Below, one piece after another: positions 24,481 through 32,349 of a stretch of 64,000 nucleotides of DNA. The stretch lies in assembly GCF_902499115.1 (NCBI RefSeq), contig NZ_CABVPN010000005.1, forward strand, positions 1 through 64,000, given 5' to 3'. A program made the position numbers and the translations under genes. Source of the stretch: Burkholderia diffusa (lineage in GTDB: Bacteria > Pseudomonadota > Gammaproteobacteria > Burkholderiales > Burkholderiaceae). Position 1 is the stretch's first letter. Every line of letters begins with the position of its first letter. The notes beneath the pieces are model-generated. The model was not told where the DNA came from and did not search any database. It saw only the letters and a program-made list of their open reading frames with translations.

Positions 24481-24756
24481 ATGAACATGCGACGACCCCT
24501 GATTTCGATCGCCATTGCCACGCTGTCGATCGCCGCTTTCTCGCAGTCGGTCACCGCGCAGTCCAGGACCCGGCAGGAAGTGCGCCAGGAAATGCTGCGC
24601 GCCCGCCACGACGGCGTGATCCCGAGTCCGAAGCACGACTATCCGCCGAGCCCGGCCACCATCGCCCGCAATCAGGAAATCCATCGCTCGACGGTGCATC
24701 GCGGCGAATCGGCGCCGGTCGTCGATGCGCATGACGACAGCTTCGCGGTGCGTTGA
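24481..24756 (+). CDS. DUF4148 exported small protein, copy 2
   Basis: 91 aa. Signal peptide ending Val-Thr-Ala-Gln near residue 23, then the same pattern as copy 1: Arg-His-Asp-Gly-Val-Ile-Pro, Tyr-Pro-Pro-Ser, Ile-Ala-Arg-Asn-Gln-Glu-Ile-His, with a His/Asp-rich tail. AAGGAGCC lies upstream of the ATG. It opens a two-gene unit with the 168-aa exported protein 24 nt downstream and has its own metal-regulon box. Periplasmic; role unknown. Confidence 0.85.
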   Translation: MNMRRPLISIAIATLSIAAFSQSVTAQSRTRQEVRQEMLRARHDGVIPSPKHDYPPSPATIARNQEIHRSTVHRGESAPVVDAHDDSFAVR

Positions 24757-24780
24757 TATTTTTGCGAGGAGGAGTGGACG

Positions 24781-25287
24781 ATGCGCAACATGATGAAAGC
24801 GATCCTACTGGCCGCGTGCCTGACGACGACGGGCGCGATGGCGGCCGGCTGGCCGGAACGCGCGCTGTCGCATGCGCCGGAGCACGACATCGGCCGCCGC
24901 GCCAGCGAACGGATGCGCTGCGAGTTCGCGACCGTGCCGGCGGGCGAGTGGAGCGCGACGTTCACGCGCGGGCAATGCGAAGTCGGGAACGGGCAGCTGA
25001 CTTTGCTGCCCGCCGCTGCGGGCGCTGCGCCGGCTCCGCTCACCGAGCAGCGGATCGTGCTTCGCGAGGTCCGTACCGCGTCGCATCAGTCGCGCAAACT
25101 GAAGGAGCAACTGCAACTGACCACGCGTGACGAAGTGATCGCGCTGAATGTGCTGACCGACGACGGCAGCCGCAAGTCGCGCGAACATGCGATCGACCTG
25201 TGGGCCGCATTGCGCAACGAGGGCGTGACGCCCGTCAACGGCACGCGCATCGTCGATACGTATCCGACGGCCGCGACGACGTGGTGA
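24781..25287 (+). CDS. Exported protein of unknown function
   Basis: 168 aa. Signal peptide with Met-Arg-Asn-Met-Met-Lys-Ala and cleavage after Gly-Ala-Met-Ala-Ala near residue 22. The mature part has two Cys (about 47 and 63) that could form a disulfide, and no domain I recognise. GAGGAGG precedes the start; a second ATG 9 nt on is possible. Co-transcribed with DUF4148 copy 2, so probably part of the metal response. Ends 10 nt from the convergent ZIP-like gene. Confidence 0.75.
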   Translation: MRNMMKAILLAACLTTTGAMAAGWPERALSHAPEHDIGRRASERMRCEFATVPAGEWSATFTRGQCEVGNGQLTLLPAAAGAAPAPLTEQRIVLREVRTASHQSRKLKEQLQLTTRDEVIALNVLTDDGSRKSREHAIDLWAALRNEGVTPVNGTRIVDTYPTAATTW

Positions 25288-25297
25288 CGCTCGCGCT

Positions 25298-26023
25298 TCA
25301 GCCGGCCTTCACCGAACCTTCGATCAGGAAGAACACGATGAAGCCGATGAAGAATGCGGCGGTTGCAAATGGCGTCTCCGGCACTTCGTGCGCTTCGACC
25401 AGCAGTTCCTCGGTGACGAGGTAGAGCAGCGCGACCGTGCCGAGCCCGAGCAGCGCCGCGTAGAGATTCGCCGGCAGCCCCGCGAACACCGCATTGCCGG
25501 CGACGGCCGCGACACTCAGCAGCGCGGCCAGCGCAACGGGCACGACGATCGCGAGCAAGCGGCCGACGCCTGCCGACGCCAGCGCCGCACTGACCGACAG
25601 CGCGAGGAACAGCACTTCGAGCGTCAGCGCGATGGTCAGGATGATGCCGCTTTCGTCGCTCGCGGAGAACGCGATGCCGAGCACGAGGCCGTCGACGACG
25701 AGATCGATCGCGGTGACGATGATCAGGCTGACCGGTAGCCGCGCGTCCTCGAAGCGCGTTTCGACCGCGCCGGACAGCGCACGGATCGCGAGCATCAGCG
25801 CGAGGCCGAACACGAAGCCGACGACGACCGGAAACAGCGCGTGCGCGCGATCCTGCGGCAGCAACTCGAGCGCCGCCGCCGCGAACACGATGCCGCCGGT
25901 GAAATGCTGGATGACGCTCGACGTTTTCGGGCCCGGTGCGCGCCATGCGGCGGCGAGGGCGCCGAAGCAGGCCGCCAGCAGCGGCGGTAACGTGAGCAGC
26001 GCGAGCTTCGCGGTCGGTGTCAT
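25298..26023 (-). CDS. ZIP-like metal transporter family protein
   Basis: 241 aa with about seven to eight hydrophobic helices. The region His-Phe-Thr-Gly-Gly-Ile-Val-Phe-(x4)-Glu-Leu-Leu-Pro fits ZIP TM4, but the usual HNxPEG of the binding site is replaced by an Asp-Leu-Val-Val-Asp-Gly-Leu-Val-Leu-Gly segment, so metal binding may differ or the protein may be a diverged branch. Start at ATG 26023, with GAGG before it. Preceded by a MerR-type promoter and next to the metal-efflux locus, which supports a metal role. Confidence 0.7.
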   Translation of the reverse strand: MTPTAKLALLTLPPLLAACFGALAAAWRAPGPKTSSVIQHFTGGIVFAAAALELLPQDRAHALFPVVVGFVFGLALMLAIRALSGAVETRFEDARLPVSLIIVTAIDLVVDGLVLGIAFSASDESGIILTIALTLEVLFLALSVSAALASAGVGRLLAIVVPVALAALLSVAAVAGNAVFAGLPANLYAALLGLGTVALLYLVTEELLVEAHEVPETPFATAAFFIGFIVFFLIEGSVKAG

Positions 26024-26108
26024 GGGGCCTCGGCAGTGGAGCGCGCCGCAGCGGGCGCTGCAGCGCACGGCGGTTTCGTGCCGGGCGTCGCCCCGGCATC
26101 AACCGGGT

Positions 26109-26139
26109 ATTGAACACCTTGAAGCCGCTTCAAGGTCAA
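26109..26139 (-). promoter_or_regulatory. MerR-type promoter of the ZIP-like gene
   Basis: Perfect palindrome ACCTTGAAG-CCG-CTTCAAGGT (26116-26136). Read leftward it lies between -35 TTGACC (26139-26134) and -10 TTCAAT (26114-26109), which are 19 bp apart. The long spacer filled by a palindrome is the hallmark of MerR-regulated promoters (ZntR, CadR, CueR, SoxR). No merR gene is in the window. Confidence 0.65.
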
Positions 26140-26177
26140 GGCATTTGAAGCGGGCGTGTCGGCACGCCCGCGTCGGG

Positions 26178-27473
26178 TCACAGCTGCGCGAGCGCCTGGT
26201 CGAGATCGGCGAGCAGGTCGTCGATGTGCTCGATGCCGATCGACAGCCGCACCGTTTCCTCCTTCACGCCGGCCTTCGCGAGTTCGGCCGGCGACAGCTG
26301 GCGGTGCGTCGTCGAGGCCGGATGCGTGGCGAGCGATTTCGTGTCGCCGATGTTGACGAGCCGCGTGAACAGCTTCAGCGCGTCCTGGAACTTCGCGCCG
26401 CCGTCGCGGCCGCCCTTCACGCCGAACGTCAGGATGCCGGGCGCGCGGCCCGACAGGTAGCGCGCGACGAGCGGATGATCCGGGTGATCGGGCAGCCCCG
26501 CGTAGTTCACCCACTCGACGTGTTCGTGGCGCGCGAGATGCTGCGCGATCTTCAGCGCGTTGTCGCTGATGCGCTCGACGCGCAGCGCGAGCGTCTCGAT
26601 GCCCTGCAGGATCTGGAACGCGTTGAACGGCGAGATCGCCGCGCCCATGTTGCGCAGCGGCACGACCCGCGCGCGCCCGATATAGGCGGCAGGCCCGAAC
26701 GCTTCCGTGTACACGACGCCGTGATAGCTGACGTCGGGCTCGTTGAGCCGCTTGAAGCGGTCCGCGTGCTGCGCCCACGGGAACTTGCCCGAATCGACGA
26801 TCGCGCCGCCGAGGCTCGTGCCGTGGCCGCCGAGATACTTCGTCAACGAGTGCACGACGATGTCCGCACCGTGTTCGAACGGGCGCAGCAGGTACGGCGA
26901 CGGCACCGTGTTGTCGACGATCAGCGGGATCCCGTGGCGATGCGCGACTTCCGCGAGCGCGGCGATATCGGTCACGTTGCCGAGCGGGTTGCCGACCGAT
27001 TCCGCGAAGATCGCCTTCGTGCGCGCGTCGATCAGCGGCTCGAACGACGCCGGGTCGCGCGGATCGGCGAAGCGCGTCGTGATGCCGTATTGCGGCAGCG
27101 TATGCGCGAACAGGTTGTAGGTGCCGCCGTACAGCGAACTGGCGGACACGATGTTGTCGCCGGCTTCGGCGATCGTCTGGATCGCGTACGTGACGGCAGC
27201 CTGGCCCGACGCCAGCGCGAGCGCGCCGATGCCGCCCTCGAGCGCGGCGATCCGCTGCTCGAGTACGTCCGTCGTCGGGTTCATGATTCGCGTGTAGATG
27301 TTGCCCTGGACCTTCAGGTCGAACAGGTCCGCGCCGTGCTGCGTGTCGTCGAATGCGTACGCAACGGTCTGGTAGATCGGCACCGCGACCGCGCGCGTGG
27401 TCGGGTCGGGGCGATAGCCGCCGTGCACGGCGATGGTTTCGAGGCGCCAGTTCGAAGAGGCCTGATCGGTCAT
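26178..27473 (-). CDS. metY: O-acetylhomoserine sulfhydrylase (Cys/Met metabolism PLP enzyme)
   Basis: 431 aa, normal for MetY. PLP Lys212 in Ser-Leu-Thr-Lys-Tyr-Leu-Gly-Gly; phosphate-binding Ser-Gly-Gln-Ala-Ala near 89-93; Asp187-Asn-Thr pairs with the pyridine N. Family pattern His-Gly-Gly-Tyr at the N-terminus and Tyr-Thr-Arg-Ile-x-Asn-Pro-Thr. It should make homocysteine from O-acetylhomoserine and sulfide. Single gene, divergent from the O-methyltransferase gene. A MetZ-type specificity for O-succinylhomoserine cannot be excluded. Confidence 0.92.
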   Translation of the reverse strand: MTDQASSNWRLETIAVHGGYRPDPTTRAVAVPIYQTVAYAFDDTQHGADLFDLKVQGNIYTRIMNPTTDVLEQRIAALEGGIGALALASGQAAVTYAIQTIAEAGDNIVSASSLYGGTYNLFAHTLPQYGITTRFADPRDPASFEPLIDARTKAIFAESVGNPLGNVTDIAALAEVAHRHGIPLIVDNTVPSPYLLRPFEHGADIVVHSLTKYLGGHGTSLGGAIVDSGKFPWAQHADRFKRLNEPDVSYHGVVYTEAFGPAAYIGRARVVPLRNMGAAISPFNAFQILQGIETLALRVERISDNALKIAQHLARHEHVEWVNYAGLPDHPDHPLVARYLSGRAPGILTFGVKGGRDGGAKFQDALKLFTRLVNIGDTKSLATHPASTTHRQLSPAELAKAGVKEETVRLSIGIEHIDDLLADLDQALAQL

Positions 27474-27606
27474 GGGTGCTCCGTCTGTTGTTGTCGTGGT
27501 CGAGCGATTATAGGAGCAGGTGCGCGGCTGCCCTTAGAACGAATGGTTGGTTGCTTATGGGGCCGTCGCGCATAGAATGCATTTTTCCGCGGACGAAGGG
27601 TGCGCG

Positions 27607-28275
27607 ATGGATCAGGATCAGTGGAACAGGGTGGATGCGTATTTCTCCGCGACGCTCGTGCCGTCCGACGACGTGCTCGACGCCGCGCTTGCGGCCAGCG
27701 ACGCGGCCGGGCTGCCCGCGATCAACGTCGCGCCGAACCAGGGCAAGCTGCTGCAACTGCTCGCGACGATTCGGGGCGCGCGGCGCATCCTCGAAGTCGG
27801 CACGCTCGGCGGCTACAGCACGATCTGGCTCGCGCGAGCGTTGCCGCCGGGCGGCACGCTCGTGACGCTCGAACTGAACCCCGAGCACGCGAAGGTCGCG
27901 ACGCGGAACATCGCGCGCGCCGGGTTCGCGGACGTGGTGTCGGTGATCGTCGGCAGCGCGAAAGACAGCCTCGCGCGGCTCGTCGATGCGGGCGAGGCGC
28001 CGTTCGATTTCATCTTCATCGATGCGGACAAGGACAACAACGCCGTGTATCTCGACGCGGCGTTGAAGCTGTCGCGGCCGGGCACGGTGATCGTCGTCGA
28101 CAATGTGGTGCGTGGCGGGCGCGTGGCCGATCCGGACAATCGCGAGCCCGATGCGGTCGGCGTGAGGGAAGGGTTCGCACGTCTCGTGGCCGAGCCGAAG
28201 CTCACGACGACGGCCGTGCAGACGGTCGGGCAGAAGGGCTGGGACGGGTTCTCGATTTCGATCGTCGGCGAGTGA
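27607..28275 (+). CDS. SAM-dependent O-methyltransferase (class I, COMT-like)
   Basis: 222 aa. Motif I Glu-Val-Gly-Thr-Leu-Gly-Gly-Tyr-Ser, a Glu-Leu-Asn-Pro-Glu after strand 2, metal and catalytic Asp-Ala-Asp-Lys followed by Asp-Asn-Val-Val-Arg-Gly-Gly. These match the caffeoyl-CoA / catechol O-methyltransferase group, which needs a divalent metal. ATG 27607 is chosen for its GAAGGG; an upstream in-frame start would overlap the promoter region. Ends before a strong terminator. Substrate unknown. Confidence 0.88.
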   Translation: MDQDQWNRVDAYFSATLVPSDDVLDAALAASDAAGLPAINVAPNQGKLLQLLATIRGARRILEVGTLGGYSTIWLARALPPGGTLVTLELNPEHAKVATRNIARAGFADVVSVIVGSAKDSLARLVDAGEAPFDFIFIDADKDNNAVYLDAALKLSRPGTVIVVDNVVRGGRVADPDNREPDAVGVREGFARLVAEPKLTTTAVQTVGQKGWDGFSISIVGE

Positions 28276-28346
28276 GGTGACGGCGGCGCGCGTGTGCGGC
28301 GCGCACACTGCTCACCGGCCACGGCCGGGCGCGTCCCGATGCGGAA

Positions 28347-28384
28347 ACGGCGCGATGCCCTCAGGCATCGCGCCGTTCGTTTTT
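28347..28384 (+). terminator. Intrinsic terminator between convergent genes
   Basis: Perfect 13-bp stem ACGGCGCGATGCC / GGCATCGCGCCGT, 4-nt loop, then TCGTTTTT. It ends the methyltransferase transcript and may also stop leftward transcription from the RNA-repair operon, though the T-run favours rightward. Confidence 0.88.
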
Positions 28385-29199
28385 CACCGACCGTCGACCA
28401 CGTCGCGCAGGAAGCTGTCGAGCATCGCGACGTCGCCCCACGGTCGCTTGTATTCGCGATCGTGTTCGGCATCCGCGAGCATCGTCTCGACGAGCGCGTG
28501 GATCGCGGGTCGGCATGGCCCGTATTCACTTTCGTTCGCGCTCATCTTCAACGCGAGCAACGCATCGAGTTCCGCGCGCACCGCTGGTTCGTGCACGGTG
28601 CCTTCGACGAGCGCCGCGAAGCGCATCGGCGGCATGCCGAGCCCCATGTCGATCCAGCGCACCGCGAGCAGCGGCCGAAGCACGTACAGGTACTTCTTGT
28701 AACGCACCGTGTCGCCTTGCAGGTAGCCGCGAAAGTTCTTCTTCGCCATCGCGAGGTAGTGATGGCGCCCGCGCACCGGCGAGAAGAACGCCGACGCCAG
28801 CGACCTGAGCCGCGGCGCCCAGCGCGCGTCTTCGCGATACACGACAGGCGAGTCGAGCCATTCGAGCAGCGTCGGGTTCGACCGGCGCAGCAGTTGCAGC
28901 GCCTTGCGCAACTCCCAGCCGCTTACGTCGAGCTCGTCGTCGAGTGGCCGCTCGATCACGTCGCGTTGCGGTTCGACACTCAGGTACCAGTCGCGCCGGT
29001 GCACGTACACGAAGCGCACGTCGTAATCGCTGTCCGGCGATGCGAAGCCCCAGCCGCGGCTGCCCGATTCGCATGCGAACAGCACGCTCACGTCGTGGCG
29101 GCGCTCGACTTCCGCGAGTTCCGCCATCACGCGCGCACGCACGGCCGGGTCGACCGGATGTGCGCTGCGCACGGTTGTCATTGCCTTTTCCGTTTTCAT
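28384..29199 (-). CDS. Nucleotidyltransferase of the RNA-repair operon (RlaP/YcgL-like)
   Basis: 271 aa. A polymerase-beta-type nucleotidyltransferase core: Glu-Ser-Gly-Ser-Arg-Gly-Trp-Gly then Ser-Asp-Tyr-Asp-Val-Arg, i.e. GS followed by DxD, at residues about 46-62. This type is often found next to RNA ligases (RlaP). It may add or trim nucleotides at RNA ends, as tRNA nucleotidyltransferase does for CCA; that role is inferred. Third gene after slipin and rtcB, 56 nt downstream. A start at 29181 is possible. Confidence 0.82.
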   Translation of the reverse strand: MKTEKAMTTVRSAHPVDPAVRARVMAELAEVERRHDVSVLFACESGSRGWGFASPDSDYDVRFVYVHRRDWYLSVEPQRDVIERPLDDELDVSGWELRKALQLLRRSNPTLLEWLDSPVVYREDARWAPRLRSLASAFFSPVRGRHHYLAMAKKNFRGYLQGDTVRYKKYLYVLRPLLAVRWIDMGLGMPPMRFAALVEGTVHEPAVRAELDALLALKMSANESEYGPCRPAIHALVETMLADAEHDREYKRPWGDVAMLDSFLRDVVDGR

Positions 29200-29255
29200 T
29201 CTTGTCGTTTCCCTTTCATTGCGCGCGGCCGCCCGGCCTTCGGCCGCGCGCCGCG

Positions 29256-30479
29256 CTATCCTTTCACGCACACTACCTGGCGCAGCGTGTGCACCACTTC
29301 GACGAGGCTGCGCTGTGCCGCCATCACCGCATCGATGTCCTTGTAGGCCATCGGAATCTCGTCGACGACACCCGCGTCCTTCCGGCATTCGACGCCGCGC
29401 GTCGCTCTCACCTGGTCGTCGACCGTGAAGCGGCGCTTCGCCTCGGTCCGGCTCATCGAGCGTCCGGCGCCGTGGCTGCACGAACAGAAGCTCTCCGGAT
29501 TGCCGAGCCCGCGCACGATGAAGCTCTTCGCGCCCATCGAGCCCGGAATGATCCCGAGCTGCCCCTTCTGCGCGGACACCGCGCCCTTGCGGGTCACGAG
29601 CACGTCCTCGCCGAAGTGGCGTTCGCGCTGCACGTAGTTGTGGTGGCAGTTCACCGCGTGCGCGTCGACCGCGAACGGTTTCGCGATCACGCCGCGCGCC
29701 GCACCGATCACCGCGTCCATCATCGCCTGCCGGTTGCGGCGCGCGTAGTCCTGCGCCCAGCCGACCGCTTCGACGTAATCGTCGAAGTGGCGGCTGCCCT
29801 CGGTGAAATACGCGAGGTTGCGATCCGGCAGGTTCGCGATGTGCTGCCGCATGTCGGCCTGCGCGAGCTCGATGAACAGGCTGCCGATCGCGTTGCCGAC
29901 GCCGCGCGAGCCGCTGTGCAGCATGAACCACACGCGATCGGCTTCGTCGATGCACACCTCGATGAAGTGATTGCCCGTGCCGAGCGTGCCCAGATGCGCA
30001 TAGTGGTTCGTCTTCTCCAGCTTCGGATACTTGTCGACGATCCGCTGAAAGCCCGGCAGCAGCGACTTCCACGACTCGGTCACGGCGGCCGGCGTGCGAT
30101 CGCCCCATGCACCCGGATCGCGGCGCCCCGGCACGCGGCCGTGCGGCACCGCGCGTTCGATCGCGCTGCGCAGCCCGCCGAGCGAGTCCGGCAGGTCGGA
30201 CGCCGTGAGCGTCGTGCGCGCGGCCATCATCCCGCAGCCGATGTCGACGCCGACCGCGGCCGGAATGATCGCGCCTTTCGTCGGGATCACGCTGCCGATC
30301 GTCGAGCCCTTGCCGAGGTGGACGTCCGGCATCACCGCGACGTGCCTGAAGATGAACGGCATCTGCGCGGTGTTGCGCAATTGCGCGCGCGCGTCGTCCT
30401 CGACCGCGACGCCTTGCGTCCACATCTTCACCGGCTTGCCGTTCGCCAGTTCCATCACCTGATAATCCATGTCAGTCAT
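29256..30479 (-). CDS. rtcB: RNA-splicing ligase RtcB
   Basis: 407 aa, like E. coli RtcB. Metal ligands Asp79 and Cys82 in Val-Asp-Ile-Gly-Cys-Gly; Gly-Thr-Gly-Asn-His and Leu-His-Ser-Gly-Ser-Arg carry further His ligands; the guanylylated His is in Ser-His-Gly-Ala-Gly-Arg. It joins 2',3'-cyclic-phosphate or 3'-phosphate ends to 5'-OH ends using GTP and Mn2+. Start at ATG 30479 (AGGTGA upstream); ATG 30497 lacks a ribosome site. Middle gene of the RtcR-controlled operon. No rtcA cyclase is present. Confidence 0.96.
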   Translation of the reverse strand: MTDMDYQVMELANGKPVKMWTQGVAVEDDARAQLRNTAQMPFIFRHVAVMPDVHLGKGSTIGSVIPTKGAIIPAAVGVDIGCGMMAARTTLTASDLPDSLGGLRSAIERAVPHGRVPGRRDPGAWGDRTPAAVTESWKSLLPGFQRIVDKYPKLEKTNHYAHLGTLGTGNHFIEVCIDEADRVWFMLHSGSRGVGNAIGSLFIELAQADMRQHIANLPDRNLAYFTEGSRHFDDYVEAVGWAQDYARRNRQAMMDAVIGAARGVIAKPFAVDAHAVNCHHNYVQRERHFGEDVLVTRKGAVSAQKGQLGIIPGSMGAKSFIVRGLGNPESFCSCSHGAGRSMSRTEAKRRFTVDDQVRATRGVECRKDAGVVDEIPMAYKDIDAVMAAQRSLVEVVHTLRQVVCVKG

Positions 30480-30541
30480 TTGCTTCACCTGATTCATTCG
30501 TGCGGCGCGGCACCCATGCGCCGCGCCGTTTGCTTCGAGCA

Positions 30542-31681
30542 TCACGCGCCCTTGATGCTGACGAGTCCGTTCAGCACCTGGTCGAGGCCGCCGAACACCG
30601 AGATGCGGTCGATCCGTTCCGCGACGCGCTCGAGCGTTTCCAGCTCCTTGAGCCGCAGCGCGGTCGGGTTCTCTTCCATCACCTTCGCGGTGTTCAGCAG
30701 CGAACGCGTCGCCGCCGTTTCCTCACGGCGTCGGATCACGTTCGCCTGCGCGGCCTTTTCGGCCTCGACCACCTGCGCGAGGATCGTCTTCATGTCGCCC
30801 GGCAGCACGATATCCTTCACGCCGACGCTGCGCACGTCCACGCCCGATTGCTCGAGTCGCGGGCGCACCTGGGCAATCACGATGTCGTCGATCACCTGCT
30901 TGTCCTCCAGCAGCTCGTCGAGCGAGCGCGTGCCGACCGCCGCGCGCAGCGCGAACTGCAGTTCGCGATACAGATGTTCGACCGGCTTCTGCAACTGGCC
31001 GAACGCATGCAGCACGTCCGCATAGCGCCACGTTGCCGACAGGTTCAGCCGCAGCGCGACCTTGTCGCGCGTCAGGATTTCCTGGCCGGCGACTTCGAGC
31101 GCCTGCAGGCGCAGGTCGACGAGCTCGACCGCGACATCGCGATTGAAGCGCCAGAACGCTGCGACACCCGCATCCAGCAGCCGTTCGATCTTGCCGTCGA
31201 TCTTCAGCACACCGACGTGATACGCCGGCACCTGCGCGAGCAGCACGCCCGTCAGGCCCGCCACGCCGCGAGCACGCAGCGCCGGTTGCGCGATGCGCTT
31301 CGCGAGCGCGGCCGGCAGCATGCTGTCCTGCGCGAGGTCGACGCGCTCCAGCCGATGGGCGATGAGGCCGCGCCAGTACAGCCGGCGCGTGCCGGGCGGC
31401 AGGATCTCGACGAGCACGTCGTCTTCGTAACGCAGGCCCGCTTCGTCGTCGGCCAGATCCATCGCGACGAAGTGTTGCGCGAGCACGTCCTGTGCGTCGT
31501 GACGCAGGTAATCGGCCAATGCCGCGTCGGCGAGCGGCGCGTCGAGACGCGCGGTCTGCACCGACAGACGCTTGAACGGATCGAAGGCCTTGAACACGCC
31601 CGGTTCCAGCACCTTCACGAAATCGCCCTCATTCATCAGCAGCGCGCGTTCGTTCTTTTTCACCACATGACGCTTCCACAT
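30542..31681 (-). CDS. Slipin / SPFH-band 7 protein of the RNA-repair operon
   Basis: 379 aa. The prohibitin-homology domain lies about 150-310 (Asp-Lys-Val-Ala-Leu-Arg-Leu, then Glu-Leu-Gln-Phe-Ala-Leu-Arg and a Val-Lys-Asp-Ile-Val-Leu-Pro-Gly motif), followed by an Ala/Glu-rich coiled coil. There is no clear N-terminal membrane hairpin, unlike stomatins; the N-terminal 120 residues are an extra domain typical of slipins linked to RtcB. AAGGA 7 nt before ATG 31681. First gene after the structured leader. Probably a scaffold; its link to RNA repair is known only as conserved neighbourhood. Confidence 0.85.
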   Translation of the reverse strand: MWKRHVVKKNERALLMNEGDFVKVLEPGVFKAFDPFKRLSVQTARLDAPLADAALADYLRHDAQDVLAQHFVAMDLADDEAGLRYEDDVLVEILPPGTRRLYWRGLIAHRLERVDLAQDSMLPAALAKRIAQPALRARGVAGLTGVLLAQVPAYHVGVLKIDGKIERLLDAGVAAFWRFNRDVAVELVDLRLQALEVAGQEILTRDKVALRLNLSATWRYADVLHAFGQLQKPVEHLYRELQFALRAAVGTRSLDELLEDKQVIDDIVIAQVRPRLEQSGVDVRSVGVKDIVLPGDMKTILAQVVEAEKAAQANVIRRREETAATRSLLNTAKVMEENPTALRLKELETLERVAERIDRISVFGGLDQVLNGLVSIKGA

Positions 31682-31941
31682 ATTCTTGTCCTTTTCTTCA
31701 ATGGCCGCCGGGCGACACGCATCGCACGGATCGGGGTGCGACGCGATCGGGCGGGCGGCGCGTGGGTCCGGCGCGGCTGCACGCGGCGACGCATCCTGCA
31801 TCGCGTCGTCGAGCGCATTCGCGCGGGCCGTCCGGCCGCCCGGCCGATCGCGCGGAACCGCAACCGGTCCGACGCGCGGCGGGCCTGTCGGCCCGCACCG
31901 GCGGGTACTGCTTCTATCGACAGACCGTCCTTGCGGACGGG

Positions 31942-32011
31942 GTTCGGACGGGATTCGAACCCGCCACACACCGGCTCGCGCCGGCTGCTCCACCTGAATG
32001 AGCTTCCGAAC
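31942..32011 (-). ncRNA. tRNA-like element 2 (near-complete cloverleaf)
   Basis: Acceptor GTTCGGA / TCCGAAC; D-arm GCTC-ATTCAGGTG-GAGC with the GG of a D-loop; anticodon-like arm GCCGG-CGCGAG-CCGGT; 4-5 nt variable region; T-arm CGGG-TTCGAAT-CCCG with a canonical T-loop. It departs from real tRNA: one nucleotide instead of two between acceptor and D-arm, a 6-nt anticodon loop, only 11 bp in the acceptor/T stack (one base pair is shared), and CCG rather than CCA after the discriminator C. So a tRNA mimic, not a decoding tRNA. It lies in the leader of an operon controlled by a tRNA-damage sensor. Confidence 0.72.
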
Positions 32012-32014
32012 AGT

Positions 32015-32060
32015 GGGCGCTCCGGGATTCGAACCCGGACAAGGCTGCCTCGCGCGCCCC
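32015..32060 (-). ncRNA. tRNA-like element 1 (acceptor/T-arm minihelix)
   Basis: GGGCGC pairs with GCGCCC to form an acceptor-like stem; inside it a T-arm TCCGGG-TTCGAAT-CCCGGA has a canonical TTCGAAT loop. The D- and anticodon-arm are replaced by about 14 nt that can fold as AGGC/GCCT. Three nucleotides separate it from element 2. Minimal acceptor/T-arm modules are known in bacterial Y RNAs such as YrlA, which also live beside RtcB genes; homology is not claimed. Confidence 0.62.
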
Positions 32061-32183
32061 TTTGCCTTCGTCTGTCCATGGCGGCATGCGCTGCCGCGAC
32101 GAACCAGGTTCGGCGGCGGCGCACCAGCAGGGCTTTGTGAACCCTGGCTCGCGGGCCAGCGGGACATCCGGCGTCTTCTATTT

Positions 32184-32199
32184 AGCGAGGAGCGTGCCA
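32184..32199 (-). promoter_or_regulatory. Sigma-54 promoter of the RNA-repair operon
   Basis: Read leftward: TGGCACGCTCCTCGCT, matching TGGCACG-N4-TTGCW in all but one base, with GG and GC exactly 10 nt apart. Predicted start near 32173. It lies between the operon and rtcR, whose product is a sigma-54 activator; its enhancer sites should be in 32200-32340. Confidence 0.85.
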
Positions 32200-32310
32200 G
32201 CGGGCGGGGCAGGCTGCGGGGAAGGCGATCAAGCCTTTGAAGAGAAAGGACAATTCATGATTTCCGATGATTGCGGAGGGAAGGCCGCCGTATCGCGTCG
32301 TCGCTGAGTT

Positions 32311-32348
32311 CCGATACAATCGGATCGTTTTTTATCCCATGAGATAAA
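32311..32348 (+). promoter_or_regulatory. rtcR promoter region
   Basis: A -10-like TACAAT (32315-32320) sits inside a small palindrome CCGA-N5-TCGG (32311-32323), about 30 nt before ATG 32350. TTTATC-N6-GATAAA (32331-32348) forms a second palindrome over the ribosome-binding region, where no Shine-Dalgarno is visible. Either could be a regulatory site; the -35 is poor. Confidence 0.45.
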
Positions 32349-32349
32349 C

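Larger units (their letters stand above)
31682..32173 (-). other. Structured 5' leader of the slipin-rtcB operon
   Basis: From the predicted sigma-54 start near 32173 to the slipin ATG is about 490 nt with no supported gene. In transcript order it holds a CAGGG/CCCTG hairpin with a TTCAC loop, a GCGGC/GCCGC hairpin, tRNA-like element 1 (32060-32015), tRNA-like element 2 (32011-31942), a CCGTCC-GCAA-GGACGG GNRA hairpin (31940-31925) and a 7-bp GCGGGCC/GGCCCGC hairpin (31896-31879, leftward). Frames that cross it in the slipin direction are Arg/Pro-rich and not protein-like. Confidence 0.7.

Noticed and set aside
25494..27575. 693-codon rightward frame over the ZIP-like gene and metY
   Set aside because: Antisense shadow across two well-supported genes; no domain.
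31942..32060. Ordinary tRNA genes
   Set aside because: One lacks D- and anticodon arms; the other has a 6-nt anticodon loop, a single nucleotide before the D-arm and no CCA.
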